The notes: generated by a model not told the origin, from the letters alone. 64,000 nucleotides of DNA from Sphagnum compactum (GCA_965153455.1 OZ234496.1:10625863-10689862); one strand, 5' to 3'. Shown: positions 13,190-26,126, counted from the first letter of the stretch. A program made the numbers and translations.

Positions 13190-13910
13190 GATTTAATGGT
13201 TAGAATTGCCCCCTTCAACCAAAGGGTACGTAAGATTTGATCTTTCTTCAAAAAACAATTTCTTCCATGGACGAAATGGATGAAAAATAGATAACCTTTG
13301 GGCAACTTCTTCAAACTAGATGCCTCAAGGAGAAAAGACTTTCGTCAAGGAGGAGACAAAATGGTAACCCCAACCATGTTTTTGGGGAAAAGGGGAGTAA
13401 CTTCTCTAAGAAAAGGGGATTAAGTTCCTTGAGGAACAAGTTTTTAAATATTTAAGAAGAAATTACAAGGGATAAAATTTCTTCAAATCAAATGTTCTTC
13501 ATACCATTGGAAAGCTCTCAAAGTGTAGATATCAAAATTGATCTTGTATTTTCAAATTGAAGCTGTTAGCTAAAAGTTATGACAAAAAGAACAGATTGGA
13601 GTCAATTTTTCCAAGTCCCCTTCCCCCAAAGGAAAAGGCCTTTTCCCCAAGGAACTTAATCCCCTTCTCCCTGATAAGTTGCTCCCCAAAGGAAGTTACT
13701 CCCTTCTACACACAAACATAGTTGGGGTTACCATTTTGTCTCCTTTTTTCTAGGGAAAATCCTTTTTTCCTCGTGGCATGAACCTGAAGAAGTTGCCCAT
13801 GTATGTTAACTTTTTTCATCCATTTCATGCATGGAAATTTTTTTTGAGAAAAGGAACAAACGTTGAACCCTTTGGTTGAAGCGGGAAATTTTAGTGTAAG
13901 AAATATAATT
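13190..13910. mobile_element. Large foldback (inverted repeat) with arms of about 250-290 bp
   Basis: The left arm (about 13200-13445) and right arm (about 13610-13900) are imperfect reverse complements. Matching landmarks: CTTCAACCAAAGGGT at 13216 against ACCCTTTGGTTGAAG at 13867; ATGGATGAAAAA against TTTTTTCATCCAT; GACAAAATGGTAACCCCAAC against GTTGGGGTTACCATTTTGTC; GGGGATTAAGTTCCTTG against CAAGGAACTTAATCCCC. A spacer of about 160 bp separates the arms. No protein is encoded. A transcript would form a long hairpin, so it could be a foldback transposon or a source of small RNAs. Neither is shown by the sequence alone. Confidence 0.82.
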
Positions 13911-15355
13911 AAAATGTTAATCATAGTTCGAATATATTCAAAAAAATTCGAAAATGTTTTTCTTACGAAGCATTGTTTTATAATTGCATTGAGACCAATG
14001 TCACATTTAATTCATTACTCTTGTTTAGTGTTTGCCTTGTTAGTAATCATAATTATGTTTTTATCACAATTTGGCTATGCGTGACAATCGTCATAATTAT
14101 GTGCAAATGCATTAAAATCAAATTATCGAGATTGTGGGTTTAATGTTAAGATAAACAAGAGATCAAACGGAAGTAGAATCCTAGCTCTCCATATTCTCTT
14201 TACATCACTCCCTTTCCTTGGGATAATAAAAAATTAGAAAAAACTTTGAACAATGGAAGGACATCATATATGCAAATTTTTCACAAAGCTTAATTTAAAA
14301 ATTGAAATAAGCACCATGAAAATTCAGGTTATAATATAACCTTCTTGAACTAGCTTTGAAAAAACTATGTTCATAACATATAAATTAATTTGACTTGATA
14401 TGTCAATTAATTAAGCATGATTAGTTCATTACTTAAGTGACATTTGCATGTAATTACAACATATCATTCACAACAATTTGGAATGTAATTAATCAAAACT
14501 CACTTGACATTGAAAACTCCACATGAAAAATAAATTTTGTGTAATGGCATACATTTTTACATAAGTTTGAATCCCTTGATATGAGAATTTTTTATATCAT
14601 TTTTCTTTTTAAAGGTCAAGCCAAATCCCCCCCTAGCATGCACCATGTGCTTAAAAATATACAATATCAAAAATTTCAAAACTATAGTTCTTATGATTTG
14701 AATTTAGATTTACTTCCCAGGTCTATCCCAAGACTTAATCCCAACCTTTTCCCAAAGATTTCTCTAGGCCACATCCATCCTTAACATCCATACAAGTTAA
14801 TTCTTAGTTAAAATGTAGGTCTAATCTTGGGTAGATTTTAGATTCAAATGGATTTTAATGAGGCTAAGTCAATGTCAATCCTTAAGGCTAAGGCCAAGTC
14901 AATCGTAGTTATATATCGGTACATTTTCAAACCCAAGTTGATTCGAGTTGGAGTTCTAAACATTGAATTTTGGAATGATTTCAACTCAATTTTGTCCAAT
15001 TTTAATTGAAATTTGATCTCTATACTACCAACGACGATGATTAAATTATTTTGTGTGGACATAATAATTTTGTTGTAATCAATTTTGTCTTTGCAAAAAT
15101 AATTTTTTAAAAATTTCACTACATGTATTTTGTTTCATTAATATTTTATTATTTTGTCCAATTTTAATTGAAGTTTTAATATGATATCTTCAATTTGTCA
15201 AAGCTTAATTAGATTCTAAAAGAGTTATACATATTAAATGGCCTTGCACAAAGGACGTCTAAAACATTCCAATATTTCATTCCAACTACAATCACATCTT
15301 TCATGTAATTTCATCCATAGCCCTTTTTTGAAAATTTGAATTTCCCCTCATGTTG
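13911..15355. other. AT-rich intergenic DNA, no gene seen
   Basis: Only short chance frames are present. Near 14700-15010 a diffuse run of AATTTT and TCCAAT motifs recurs. It does not form a clear period. Confidence 0.5.
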
Positions 15356-15358
15356 TTG

Positions 15359-16270
15359 GTGACAGGTGTATAATAGGATATTTCAGTAGCCTTGTAGACA
15401 ATTATGTGGAAGAAATCTTTTCTAGAATTTTGGTTTTGACAACATTCCACATATCTAGAATTTGTAGTAAACATTATTTCAATGTGTCCTTCCTGATCAG
15501 AAACAGCACATTATAGTGCAGAAAATGTTATCCAGAACCTATATAACTAAAATATACTTTGTGTGTCCTTCCTGTCTGAAAACTGCACATTACAACGCAG
15601 AAAATGTTTCCCTCCTTCCCTAGGTGACAGGTGTATAGTAGGCTATTTTCAGCAGAACTGAAGACAATTCCAAGGAACAAAACCCCTTTCAGAATTTCAT
15701 CTAGACAGCATTCTGAGCATAGAATTTGCATTAAAAAAGCCTATTCCATGATGTGGTTCCTGGGACAAACCGCACATTACAAGACAGAAAAAGCACCCTC
15801 CCAGCCCTTGGTGTATGGTAGGCTAATAATTTCAGTGGGGCCTTTAAAGACGATTCAGGGAAAAAGAAATCCTTCCGGAATTTCGTTCATAAACACAGCA
15901 TTCGGGGAATCGAGAATCTGCAACTAAAAAACATATTCCATGTAGAAAAGGTAGGTCATCTTCTTCCTCTCGACACGCGAGGAAACCCTAAAATCCCTCC
16001 TCATCAATCGTCATTTCTGTGAACAGAGAAATGTCATTGCTGGATTAGGGTTTAGTGTGGCGTCGACGATTCCGAGGAAAAAGAAATCCCTTCTGGAATT
16101 TCGTTTATAAAACAGCATTCGCGGAATCCAGAATCTAGAATATGTCATCTTCTTCCTTTCGTCACGTGAGGAAACCCTAAAATCCCCCTCCTTAATCGTC
16201 ACTTCCATGAACAGAGAGATGTCATTGCTGCATTAGGGTTTGGTGTAGCGTCTTCGTGTCTGTTCTTCTC
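15359..16270 (+). promoter_or_regulatory. Iterated promoter region of the 16.5-kb gene: about four diverged copies of one unit, with telo-boxes and a G-box
   Basis: Repeated landmarks are GTGACAGGTGTATARTAGG (15359, 15625, and a shorter form at 15808), the block GGAATTTCRTYYATA with ACAGCATTC (15690, 15880, 16097 and a weak copy near 15425), and GCACATTA with CAGAAAATG (15507, 15587, 15771). The two copies nearest the gene share TCATCTTCTTCC, GAGGAAACCCTAAAATCC, ATGTCATTGCTG and TTAGGGTTT. This puts telo-boxes (AAACCCTAA) at 15983 and 16172 and inverse ones at 16045 and 16233. The downstream copy has CACGTG (G-box) at 16163-16168, where the upstream copy reads CACGCG. Telo-boxes near start sites are typical of growth-linked plant genes. 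Transcription probably starts between about 16200 and 16330. Confidence 0.68.
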
Positions 16271-16361
16271 TTCTTTTCTCCACGGTTGAGAGTCACTTTG
16301 CGGTGAACCGTAGAAAATAGAACTACGCTCAAGCTGCTCCGTGGTTATGCCTTGATTTTTT

Positions 16362-16381
16362 TTGCTGCTGCTGCTGCTGCA
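16362..16381 (+). repeat. TGC trinucleotide repeat in the probable 5' UTR
   Basis: Six consecutive TGC units lie about 100 bp before the start codon. Such repeats are length-variable and may alter leader structure. Confidence 0.8.
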
Positions 16382-16484
16382 TATTTGTTTGGCGGGGGTT
16401 TAATAAGAAACTTTTTAGAGTAGGAAGGGAGAGAGCGGTGTAAATAGTTCAGATGATTTGGAGGTTTTTGGAGTGGAAGTCGGG

Positions 16485-19400
16485 ATGATGATATCTCTAT
16501 ACAGAGGGGAGCTTCATAAGGTCTCAGGGGTTCCCCGACAATGGCCGCTCCCTAAACCGTCCATCTCGCTGCTTGCTTTCAAACAGGCACTCGGCAAACG
16601 GCATGCTGCTCTGCTCCGGCGTAATGTGAACCTTGCCTCTAGCCTTCCTTCTGCTTGTATGACAGACGAAGGTACTTCTTCCCTCACACTCTCACGCAAC
16701 GTTGTCTCGACTTCTAATGAGCTAGTGGAGGCCCAGGTCGACGAGCTTGACGGGAAGAGGGATGGAGAAGAAAGGAAGGCAGAGAATGGTTGCAAGGTTG
16801 AATCCATGGATGAGGATGTCGTTTGTGAAGGAAACGCGGTAGAACCAAGTCAGGAAGCGAAAGAGGTTCAGGAAGGGAGCCCGAGTGAAGCCGCCATCGC
16901 AAAGCTCTCGTTACCAAATCAAGGGAGGGACGCTATTATGCAAGGACCGCATGACTCTAAACACTTGAGAGGCCACCACGGCTTTGGCGAGCCTGAACGA
17001 GAGCCTGAGGAGAGAACTGGAGACACGGAGAAGAGGGAGACTAAAAAGAGAAAGAGAGAGGAAGGCGTTGTAGGACAGGGAGAGAAGAGCATTGCAAATT
17101 CAGAGACTTTTCCTGGAGAACCAGTAGCAGATATTTCAAAACCTAGCTCTGAGCCTATGGCCTTGGATGGAGAAGAGCATCCTGAAGAGATGGATCTCGA
17201 TCAGAAAATATCTGAGGGAGTGGCAGTGGATGCCGAGATGCCTCAGGCTCCATGTGGTGCTTTCGATTTTGTCAGGGAGTGTAAAGAAACAGTCAGGAGG
17301 GCTGATGAGGCCTCTGGAGATGGAGCGGGAGGCAGTGCTGAGACTGATGCAGCAGGGTTAAGAGAATCTTGCGAGGTTCAAAAAGAGAGAGAAACAGAGG
17401 TGCTCAAAGTAGAAGCTCCATCTACTCCACCTGCAAACTCTGGGGAGAAGAACTCTACAAAGCATGTGAGTAAATTGATCTGATTGTAACATTTACATCC
17501 CCACTTTTTTAAGTTCTTTTTCTAGAGTAATGTGCACGGTGGTGTGCTTATCTAGCAATGTGAAGATGAGCACTGCATTAAGATGTGGAGGCAAGGCTAT
17601 GTTTGTGTACTTGGGTGTCTCTCCTTGGAATACTGTCATCAAGCATGGATTTTTGGTGAGTTCATGGAACTGGCTGTTGCAGGTGGAAGATTGCAGCAGT
17701 GCTGAAAAGATTACTGAAACACCTGCCGAGCCAGTTGCTGACCGAAAGGCAACCAAGAGGGAAGAGCTGGAGGCTAAGTTGAAAAAACTGACTGCAGAAA
17801 AGCATCGTCTTGTACAGATGTTGAAGCAGGTCTGACATCATTCAAGCTTTGAGAATTAAGCTGTTGATCTTCCCCCTTTCTCTCATCCATGGTGGGAGAA
17901 AATGTTGTTTATTCAAGGACTGCCAACATAGGATTCTTTGGGCTCTGAAGGTCATTGGTATCTCACTTATGATCCTGTTTTTCAATGCATCTACAGGTGT
18001 TGAGCAGTGAAGAGGAGTCAAAGAGAAAGGCACAGAGTTTGTTGCCATCTCCACCTGCACTGGGAAATACAAATGGTGTTCAGGTGGTGACAGGTGGGAC
18101 CAACTTGACATCAGCTGCAGTTACATCACAGGAGAATCACAACCCAGGTGCTGCTGATATCCATGTGTCCACAGATCTTGAAGAGGGAGAGCTGGATTTT
18201 GCAAGAACCCCAAGCCCTCCTGTACAGACTACTCCTGCATCGCATTCTTCTGGCCATGGAGTCCATCCCTCTCTCGGTCCGTCTCTATTGCCTGCACCTT
18301 TACTTGGTCGACAGCCTCATTTGACCCAGGTAAAGGCATATGTGTCTCTCTCTCTCACCAAAGCAGTAGGGCCCTGATTGAATGCTGAACCAAAAAGCCC
18401 TAGCCTTGCTGGGTTTAATTTCCAGGTAAATCACACAATAATGAATTGAACTTGGGTAAGTAGTTATGTAGTGGGTATTTGTAAAGCTTGTTCTCAGCAT
18501 TTGTATCCATAGAAGTCCCACCACTGGAGCAAGCCTCCTGATGAGCACTCTATTGCCTGGCCCACCCCACATTGCATCAATTTATCTGGATAAGAAGTCT
18601 ATATCCATCAGACTATGGTGAGCAGGGTCTTATGAGTATGGTCCTTCCCTTTCTCAGCTATGAAAAGGAATGTCTTATGAGTTCAGTGGCTTTTCTAGAA
18701 ATGGCATTTGGTCTGTGTGCCCCAGGCAATATACTTCCATATATGTGCAGGTGCCCTCTTTGTGTAATCAATATAGTGTAACTAGAAAATGACTGTTGCT
18801 AATGGCTTCAGGGTGGAGCTGCTCGAGGGGGATATTACACACAGGGAATGGGCACTCCTCCAAGTGCAGTGGCAGCAGCAGCTGTTGCAGGGAGTTCTGT
18901 TTCAGCAGCAGCTCCTTTTTTGTCAAACTCACCACTAGCTCTGGGAGGTCGCCCATATCCACATAATGTGGTAAGAGGGTTAAACCTTGCATGTCTGTGA
19001 AGAGTTTGAAAGGATTGTGCTTTGTGTCTGAGTACTGTATTTCTGTGCATGCAAAGGAGGGAGGTTTTCTGTGTCTTTCACAACAAGGCAGTCTACCCAT
19101 ATTCACAGTATTTAGTAGAGAGCAATGCAACAGGGCTGTTTGCAGCTACTGCCAAAAGGCCGGTGCTGTTCTAACTGCATTAGTTAAACCTAGTTCTCCC
19201 TGGGTATTGGAAGCATTATGTAAAAGGTTTATTACCAACAGCTATTTACTAAGACCATTTTGCTTTCGCTGGGATGATGTCTTAGGCAATGCAACATGCT
19301 GCAGCTCTTCATGCTCAAAAGGTTTCAGGTCATTCGCACATGAGCTCTGTACATAGTGGGGGAGGACCAGCAGGCACTGCCAATGGTGGCCAAAGTGGTC

Positions 19401-19600
19401 CACCTGGATTTGGGGGTTATGGGCTGTCACCTTCTGCACATCCCCACCATGGACACCTCCCACAGGGAACTTCATCCACAGCAGCTCATATCACTGCCCA
19501 ACAAGGTGTTGTGTCTCCATCACTCCTCACAACTCCAAGGGGTACAGCTGGATACCATGATATCCGGTCAGCAAATCCTCCCTGGAATCATCAAAGATGA
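16485..19600 (+). CDS. Five-exon gene for a 644-residue uncharacterised, probably nuclear protein with coiled coil
   Basis: Exons by splice consensus and frame: 16485-17465, 17683-17829, 17997-18329, 18812-18970 and 19286-19600, all joined in phase 0, giving 644 residues. The start is the first ATG after the in-frame stop at 16416. Residues 3-40 form a compact, non-disordered segment (SLYRGELHKVSGVPRQWP, then ISLLAFKQALGKRHAALLRR) that looks like a conserved domain. Residues 60-335 are acidic and low complexity with a basic KKRKR cluster at 187-191 that could act as a nuclear signal. Residues about 352-395, spanning the exon 2/3 junction, are a heptad-rich Lys/Glu coiled coil. An acidic DLEEGELDF motif lies at 436-444. 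The C-terminal 160 residues are rich in Ala, Gly, Pro, His and Ser. I do not recognise the family. Nuclear location and a scaffold role are inferred from composition only. Coding GC is clearly above the flanks, and no stops interrupt the model. Confidence 0.8.
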
Positions 19601-20275
19601 GTCTTTGTCTCTCAACTCTATAGGAGAGTTTTTTTAGTTTGGATGATCTCCTCTGCCTTTCTTTGTGGTAGTAAGGACTAGAAATTAGCAGAGATTTCCA
19701 GCTCTTGAGCTTAATCAAGTTCAAGTTGGAGGGGTCCTCAGGATAAGTATCCTTGATTCAACACATGTTGAAGGTCAGTGTATCATATTAAGAGCTATTT
19801 CAGCTCAAGAAGCTTCCAGTTCCAAATTTATGTCCTCAGTTTGGGAGTGCATTACAGAAGCAAAGTAGAGAGGAGAATACGATTCTTGGATGTGGAGTTG
19901 AGTTGAGAGTTGCTACTAAGAAATACTCTGGTAATGGCACAAGGCGCACTGGAAATCAGATCTGGACAGCAGAACATTTCCTTTGATGAGAGACAGTTTA
20001 CCTGAATGATATGACAGAAAAATATAAAATCTGTTTTACTGTGATTTCCTGCCTCTGATTCAACCGTCAGATCTAATGATCCACTGAAGAGTATCTGGAA
20101 TGCACTTGTACTCTATGCACTGTAGGGAAAGTTCAGTTGTTGAATTTAAATAGCCATTGTGCATCTTTCAATTAGTGTCCTTCAATCACTTTGTATTTGC
20201 AGTCTAAGTTCCTAGCCTTTTATGCCTCAGAAAACTAAGTTTTGCATCCAATGTTTCTCCTCTCCACTATATGTT

Positions 20276-20281
20276 AATAAA
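20276..20281 (+). terminator. Candidate polyadenylation signal of the 16.5-kb gene
   Basis: AATAAA lies about 675 bp after the stop codon in otherwise non-coding DNA. It is the best-placed canonical signal before the convergent neighbour. Confidence 0.45.
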
Positions 20282-20847
20282 AAAGAATAGTACTGCCCTG
20301 TCTCCCTAGAGAAGCCTATGTGTATAATTGCATCTGGTAATGGGGTGCATTTTCTGTAGACACATGGAGAAGGTTCAACTATCAGACTGGTAATGTCATT
20401 TCATTTAACATGGCTTTAGAATTTTGCACTTATGGTCTGCAATTTGAGAGGTGGTACCAATCATCTGACAAAGCAGTAGAATTCTAATTATATTACTCAG
20501 GCTGCATGTTAAGCAGTTTGCTTGAATATCTGGAAAGAAAGCTCAAGTAAATGTTTTGAAAGGAATACCTGGTACAGCCTCAGTTTGGAATTCTAGCTGG
20601 AGATGATATATTGAATGACTACATGGAGATGCCTATATTCAATCTTTTTTCACTTTTTTTTTAAAGCACAAAGAAGTACTTGATGCAATGAGCTCATCTG
20701 CATCATGCATAATCCAAACATCTGGACAGTTTGGATTAGCATAGTTTTGGCTTTTTCAAATTGGCCTACTCTCGTAATGCAGGGGGATAAAGAGTGTCAT
20801 AATTACTACCTGGCTGAAAAAAATGAGACTACCATTGTGAGGAAGAG
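20282..20847. other. Intergenic DNA between two convergent genes
   Basis: This holds the 3' ends of both flanking genes. I see no ORF with content, and no canonical AATAAA on the minus strand close after the stop at 20848. Confidence 0.5.
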
Positions 20848-23800
20848 TCATGTGCAAAGCTCAAGAGTGCAGATACACTCAATGTGGAATGTTTGAGGGA
20901 ACATGTCCACTGGTTGCACATGAACAAGCTGGTACCTTGTTTCCATTCCTAATTCCCCCCCCTGCATACCACCACAAATGTCAGCATATTGAATCCATTG
21001 AGGAGGTTCCTTAAGAGATTGAATGTGCTGACATTTACTCCTCTGAAACAAAAGACTAGCATTATTTCCAAGGGGTCATTCACTCTCTTAGACATTCACT
21101 CCAAACACTGTGCTCTGTAGCATAGTTCATCATTCTAGAACACTTTTTTGTTACCATGGTCCCAGAGTCAATTGTTGAACTATACATTGAACTCTATAAA
21201 AGTGGAGTGCATTGCAAAGATGGTCAGAAATCCATGTCACCTGACTATGACACAGGAGATCGAGATCTCGAGCACAAGTAGCAGGGTTGCAAGAGACATA
21301 AACTATACGGCGTGCCTTAAGCTTCAACAAGTAGCTAATCAGCTTTAGATGCATACCCGGTCGATTGGGATCTGCAGCAAAAGAAACCAGAGAAGAACAG
21401 AGACACCAACGATGTAAGTGTCAACAGATATTCAGAACCAATCACTCTGTTGCTGGTATGGAAATATCCCCCATTGCACAATCTATGAAGAAAGGATAAT
21501 CCTACCTGTGATTACAATGTCTGGTTTTGGGAAATCCTTCCCAAAGTCTCCAGTCAGTTTGTTGAGGTCACCTTGTATGAAGGTGGCATTCAGTATACCG
21601 TTCCTATCTGCATTACGTCGAGCGTCTGCCACAGCTTCAGGTACCAGCTCATAACCATACACATGCTTTACCCTAGTGGTTCAAGTCAACAACCAAAAAG
21701 CTGATGAATCAAAATCACAGTCGAGTAACTGAGAAATGGTTTGTCACATGAGCTTCTCCCACAGGGTTGTCTGCAATTTTGCTTGCTCTTCCCAACACCA
21801 TGATGAGAAAGATTTAAAACCCAGAGAGAAATGCTCTTGAAATTCAGGTTACAAAAAAACAAATCTGTTCGAATTCCTGTTGCTATGAAAGGAAAGAGGA
21901 TACCTTGAAGCTATACTCAGTCCAATGCTCCCGGTGCCACAGAAGAGGTCCAGAACAATTTCACTGGAATCTCCTTTTAACCTGCACTGTTCTTCCACAC
22001 ATTGATATAGCACCTCCGCCTGCCCAAAAAATCACACGCATATCCTCAGAAAAATCTTGAGAAATACAGAATCATCCACCACTTTCCATTCAGATAATCC
22101 CACAATAGTGCCTAACATTGCAAATCAAATCAATAAAACACTCTCCCAGTGACTCAATGACTTTCCCCTAATACCCATACCCGTATCTAATAGAATACCT
22201 TCATAAGTACTGAAACGCCCTCAACAGTTTCAATTTTAGTTAAGATGAAAAGAATTGAGGGATGACCCTATAATTACAAGGAAATAGATATTTCAGGTTT
22301 GACCAAAGACCAGAAATAATCAGAAAGCATTCAAAAGAGGAAACCCCTTCTTGAAGAAAAGAGTAAACCAGACCACAGAACAAAATTGAAAACATGCTCA
22401 GGAACCTTCAACAGAAACTATATGGCATACATCTATCATGACATCCCCCCCACTGAATCCATCAGGGTGCAGGTTAATGTCAAACATTAACCAACATACT
22501 GAATTTCTGTCATGAGACCCAACAGTAAGGGAAGACTCAGCCATGATGGTGGCTAGCTTATGAAAAAGGAGACCCAAAAACGACAGGTAGCTCAAGGTTC
22601 TTGGGTCAGAAAAAAAGGTGAACATAAAAAAAGGGAAAAAGTGACAGAAATGAAAAAATCAGGTTCTCATAACTTGGCCACCCACAAGTCATTTACCCCT
22701 AGCAGGATGGCTTTATAGAAGGAGCTTTGCTGTTTCTAACAGAAAAATAAATCCATAAGTGCAAACTGACAAAAGTCTACAAAAGGATATAGCTTCGAAA
22801 CCCAAAACCTCTCTTGCCTAACTGTGATGTGTTCAGAAAGTTGTGTATCACAATTTAGATAGGAATCGAGGACACTCCACACTCCCATAATATAATAAAC
22901 AACACTTGACCTCTTTCTGTAAAAACCTGATCCGTGTTGGTCTGGAAAAAGGAGTTTGCTGATATCTCGAAGACAAGGCCCCGCAAATGCTCAGTGATGA
23001 ACCCCACACCATGCAGCACATGCTCCTTTTCACCCACCGATGAAGGTCCTATTGATGTATTTACATTGTTCACAATGCTCACCTACATGACCCACTCCCC
23101 TTTGTTTGACAGTCATTGCCCAAAACTTCATACCTATGTCAAGACAAATGCAAAGAGAGGGAAACTTATAGCTCCAAAATTTGGCAAAACAGAAAAAAAA
23201 CAAAAGCAATGTTTTTGGCATGTGCTAATCTGCCACCAGTGATCCATTGAACATACCACTTGGGGGAAGGAAGCTGAGATATGGTCCACAAGAGGTTGGA
23301 GAAGCTCAGGCTTGTCATCTTTTGTCACAAAATTTACCATCAGTTGCAACTCTCCTGTGTTGCAATCCCTGCAAGCTCAAATTTTGAAGAGCAGCACCAC
23401 CAAAAGCTTCAGAATCTCAGTCCACCTAGAAACACAATGATAACAATAATACACAATATTATCTGACAGCTATGGTCAGAGTTTGTCTTCAATGACACAT
23501 TTCATTTTCCATCCACATTCATATTTTCTTCATAATTATGTCGCAGATGCAAGCACTATATGGTTGCCCCCTCAAACCATTCATTTCTTGTAGCAGACAT
23601 AAGAGGACATAAGATGCCTACAAAATATGAAGACAGCAAATTCACTTGTATATCACCTGCCAGAGCGGATGGTAAGATGTTTCAAAAACCCCTCATATGT
23701 TCGCACGTCATATGGTGGCAACTGGTGCATATTCTTTTCTCCAAATTCCTGTATCATTGCTAAGACCTGCAAATATGAAAGTAAACTTTGCTCAAAAGAC

Positions 23801-25839
23801 ATACTAAGGAATCCACAAGAAAAGAAGACCATGGCAAAAAGTCCAGCTTGAAAGCTTTTTTCAGAAACCCACAACAACTGTCTCTGTTGCACATTACAGA
23901 CAAAATATTAGGTGAAGAGAAGAAAACGTTCATCATTGAAGGTATGGCACTTAGGTCACAGATTAGGGTAAGAGGTAAGTCTCATAGACTTTACAGGATT
24001 AGGGCTTGTGGATTTAAGTGTTAGCTCATTGAGGACCTAGGTTCAGTGATTGCAGTGTAAACGGGCTGAGCCTGTATACCCACAAAAATGCTTAGACTAG
24101 TCTGTAAGGAAAACTTGCACCTGACAGATGACTTGCTGCACAAAGCAATTGGGAGAATGTCAGGAGAGCTTCACCTGATTAGATATATCATGCTGCAATA
24201 AGCAGTGGTCAATGGGCAAGACCTTATCAAATCTACCCGGCGCATGAAGCCCTAAAGCAAACTCCATCACTTTTGGATCTCCATTCTCTGCTTCCTTACT
24301 TGCAGTCATGTACTCGCCAACAGGCCTCCATTTCTTTGTCCCATAAGAGAACTCCATCTGTGGCTCAGTGATCATACACATCCTTACCAGTCTCAGCATC
24401 ATTCACTCCTTACAGGTTCATGTAACCTGAAGACATTATCAATAAATACAAAGCAATCGACTACAGAAGTCAAAACACACAATTAGCAGCCAAAAGCATG
24501 ACAATAAACACACTAATTTTCAATGTCCTTAAGAGAGCAGTAACTGATAAGATAGCTTCCTAGAGAGGACTAGCACCTGAAAACTCAACAAATCAGCAGC
24601 ATTTTAAACCTTGCCTTGCCTTCCAGTATCTGCATGGAATTTCTTAGAAGCACAGGAGATGCAAAACATGACCTTATTTCGGTAGTGGTATTGAGACAAG
24701 CATGGCACAATGGGCATCATATAACTGTCAGGATGATCCACTGGAGCACTTCTCCCAAACTTGCCAACTCTTGCCACCAGATCATGAACTTGTTGTTCCT
24801 TGGCCTGCAATTGTGCCTCATATGCCAAATTCTGTGCCTTGCATCCCCCACACTCTCCAAAATATTTACATGGTGCTGTCACTGCATTATTGTGCACCGA
24901 CAATGTTTTCAGCTTGTATGCCTGCACAACAACAAAAACGGCACACCTTGCTTTCACTACAGTTCACAAAAAGCTGCAACGCATGATATATGTAAGGATG
25001 TCAGAAACTACCAAAGGGTAGGGTTTAGGGTTTTACAATTTAAGATGCACCAACAACATCAAAGAGGTTGTACAATTTTGCATGCAATTCTGCTCTGCTC
25101 TCACGCTGGAAGTTTGGGGTAAACTTTGTTGCAGAGGGAGTGTGATTTGAAGGCATGGATCAATTCCATTATAATACGAGCCATCCAATTAGCAAGTGGA
25201 TTTTTTTTGTTTCCTGGATCAGGGATGGCTACACATAGATCTGACATCTGAAAGACAGATAGATACATGTCCCTGCTATGCTTTTTCCTAATGGAGGAGC
25301 ATCAATGCAGAACCAGATTTACAAAAGAAAAAAAACTGTTCCTGCTGTACCTCTGCAAAACCTTTTCGCTTCTTGACAATGCGAGCTACGAGGCGTTCTC
25401 CAGGAAGAGCTCTCTCGCAGAACACAACAAACCCCGTCTCCACAACTTTGCAAACTCCCAAACCCTTGTACGCCAAGCTCTCACACTCAAGCTCCAAATC
25501 CTGACCTTTCTTGGGGAAAAATGACCTGGACTGGGGCGGCGGCCTCGGTGGCTGCACAGCATTATTCGAAGCACCAATTTCCGAATCAAACTGGATGTGA
25601 ACAACTCCTTCCTCAGGCTCCTCCCTCGCCGCTTCCACCACCACCCTGTTGTACTCACTACGCGTGCTGCTGCTACACACCCCTCTGCTGTCTCTTGGGA
25701 TTTGGAGACGCAATGCTGCTGCTGTACTGAATGTAGGAGGTGAATCAGACGGCAGAGAAGAAGGAAGCGAGGAGCAACGGCGGGGAAACAGATGGAGACT
25801 GTAAAAACAACGACGACTAAGACACGAAGACACGGCCAT
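20848..25839 (-). CDS. RNA 5-methyluridine methyltransferase, TrmA/RumA family, probably organellar
   Basis: Ten exons on the minus strand: 25839-25351, 24921-24673, 24357-24175, 23766-23657, 23368-23257, 23082-22927, 22019-21904, 21672-21506, 21371-21241 and 20961-20848. All borders are GT/AG and frames agree, giving 608 residues. Residues 1-55 are Ser/Arg-rich, acid-poor and start MAVSS, fitting a plastid or mitochondrial leader. A TRAM-like RNA-binding segment spans about 110-172. Cys181, Cys187, Cys190 and Cys298 match the Fe-S cysteines of RumA. The SAM-binding DLFCGTG is at 457-463, the nucleophile at Cys555 in SCNPATCARDL, and the base at Glu599 in HIE. The family uses S-adenosylmethionine to methylate C5 of uridine in tRNA or 23S rRNA. 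The TRAM and Fe-S parts favour an rRNA-type enzyme acting in an organelle. An upstream in-frame ATG at 25881 would add 14 hydrophobic residues. The start at 25839 has the better context (GCCATGG). Confidence 0.92.
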
Positions 25840-25857
25840 GGCAGAAGAGAGAGATAA

Positions 25858-25881
25858 GGCCACCACCACCACCACCACCAT
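25858..25881 (-). repeat. GGT/GTG trinucleotide run at the 5' end of the methyltransferase gene
   Basis: On the plus strand CCA units repeat seven or eight times, just upstream of the preferred start codon. If the upstream ATG at 25881 is used, the run encodes six valines. Confidence 0.8.
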
Positions 25882-26126
25882 GGCTGGCCGGTGCTTCAAC
25901 GAAACCAGATTGGATAGGGGTTATGACCACTCATCGCCAAGAAAATTCGGATGGATTTGCTCAACAAGCGGGACACTGATCAGCAAAATTCTTCAGCCAT
26001 TTTGCTTGTTTGAGATGCAAATCTTTTGGCAATCTTGCAAATTTCCTCGTTTGTTTTGCTACTCACTAGAATTCTTCAATGGCTTGGATGTCTCCAACGG
26101 AGGCTGTCGCACTTCAGGGCGAGCTC

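Noticed and set aside
16458-16484. Start of the 16.5-kb gene at 16458
   Set aside because: That codon is TTG. The first ATG in the frame is at 16485, which is used here.
18768-19130. 120-codon minus-strand ORF over the 16.5-kb gene
   Set aside because: It is antisense to exon 4 and its introns, and no domain was found.
24616-25122. 168-codon plus-strand ORF
   Set aside because: It is antisense to exon 2 of the methyltransferase gene. The minus strand explains the coding signal.
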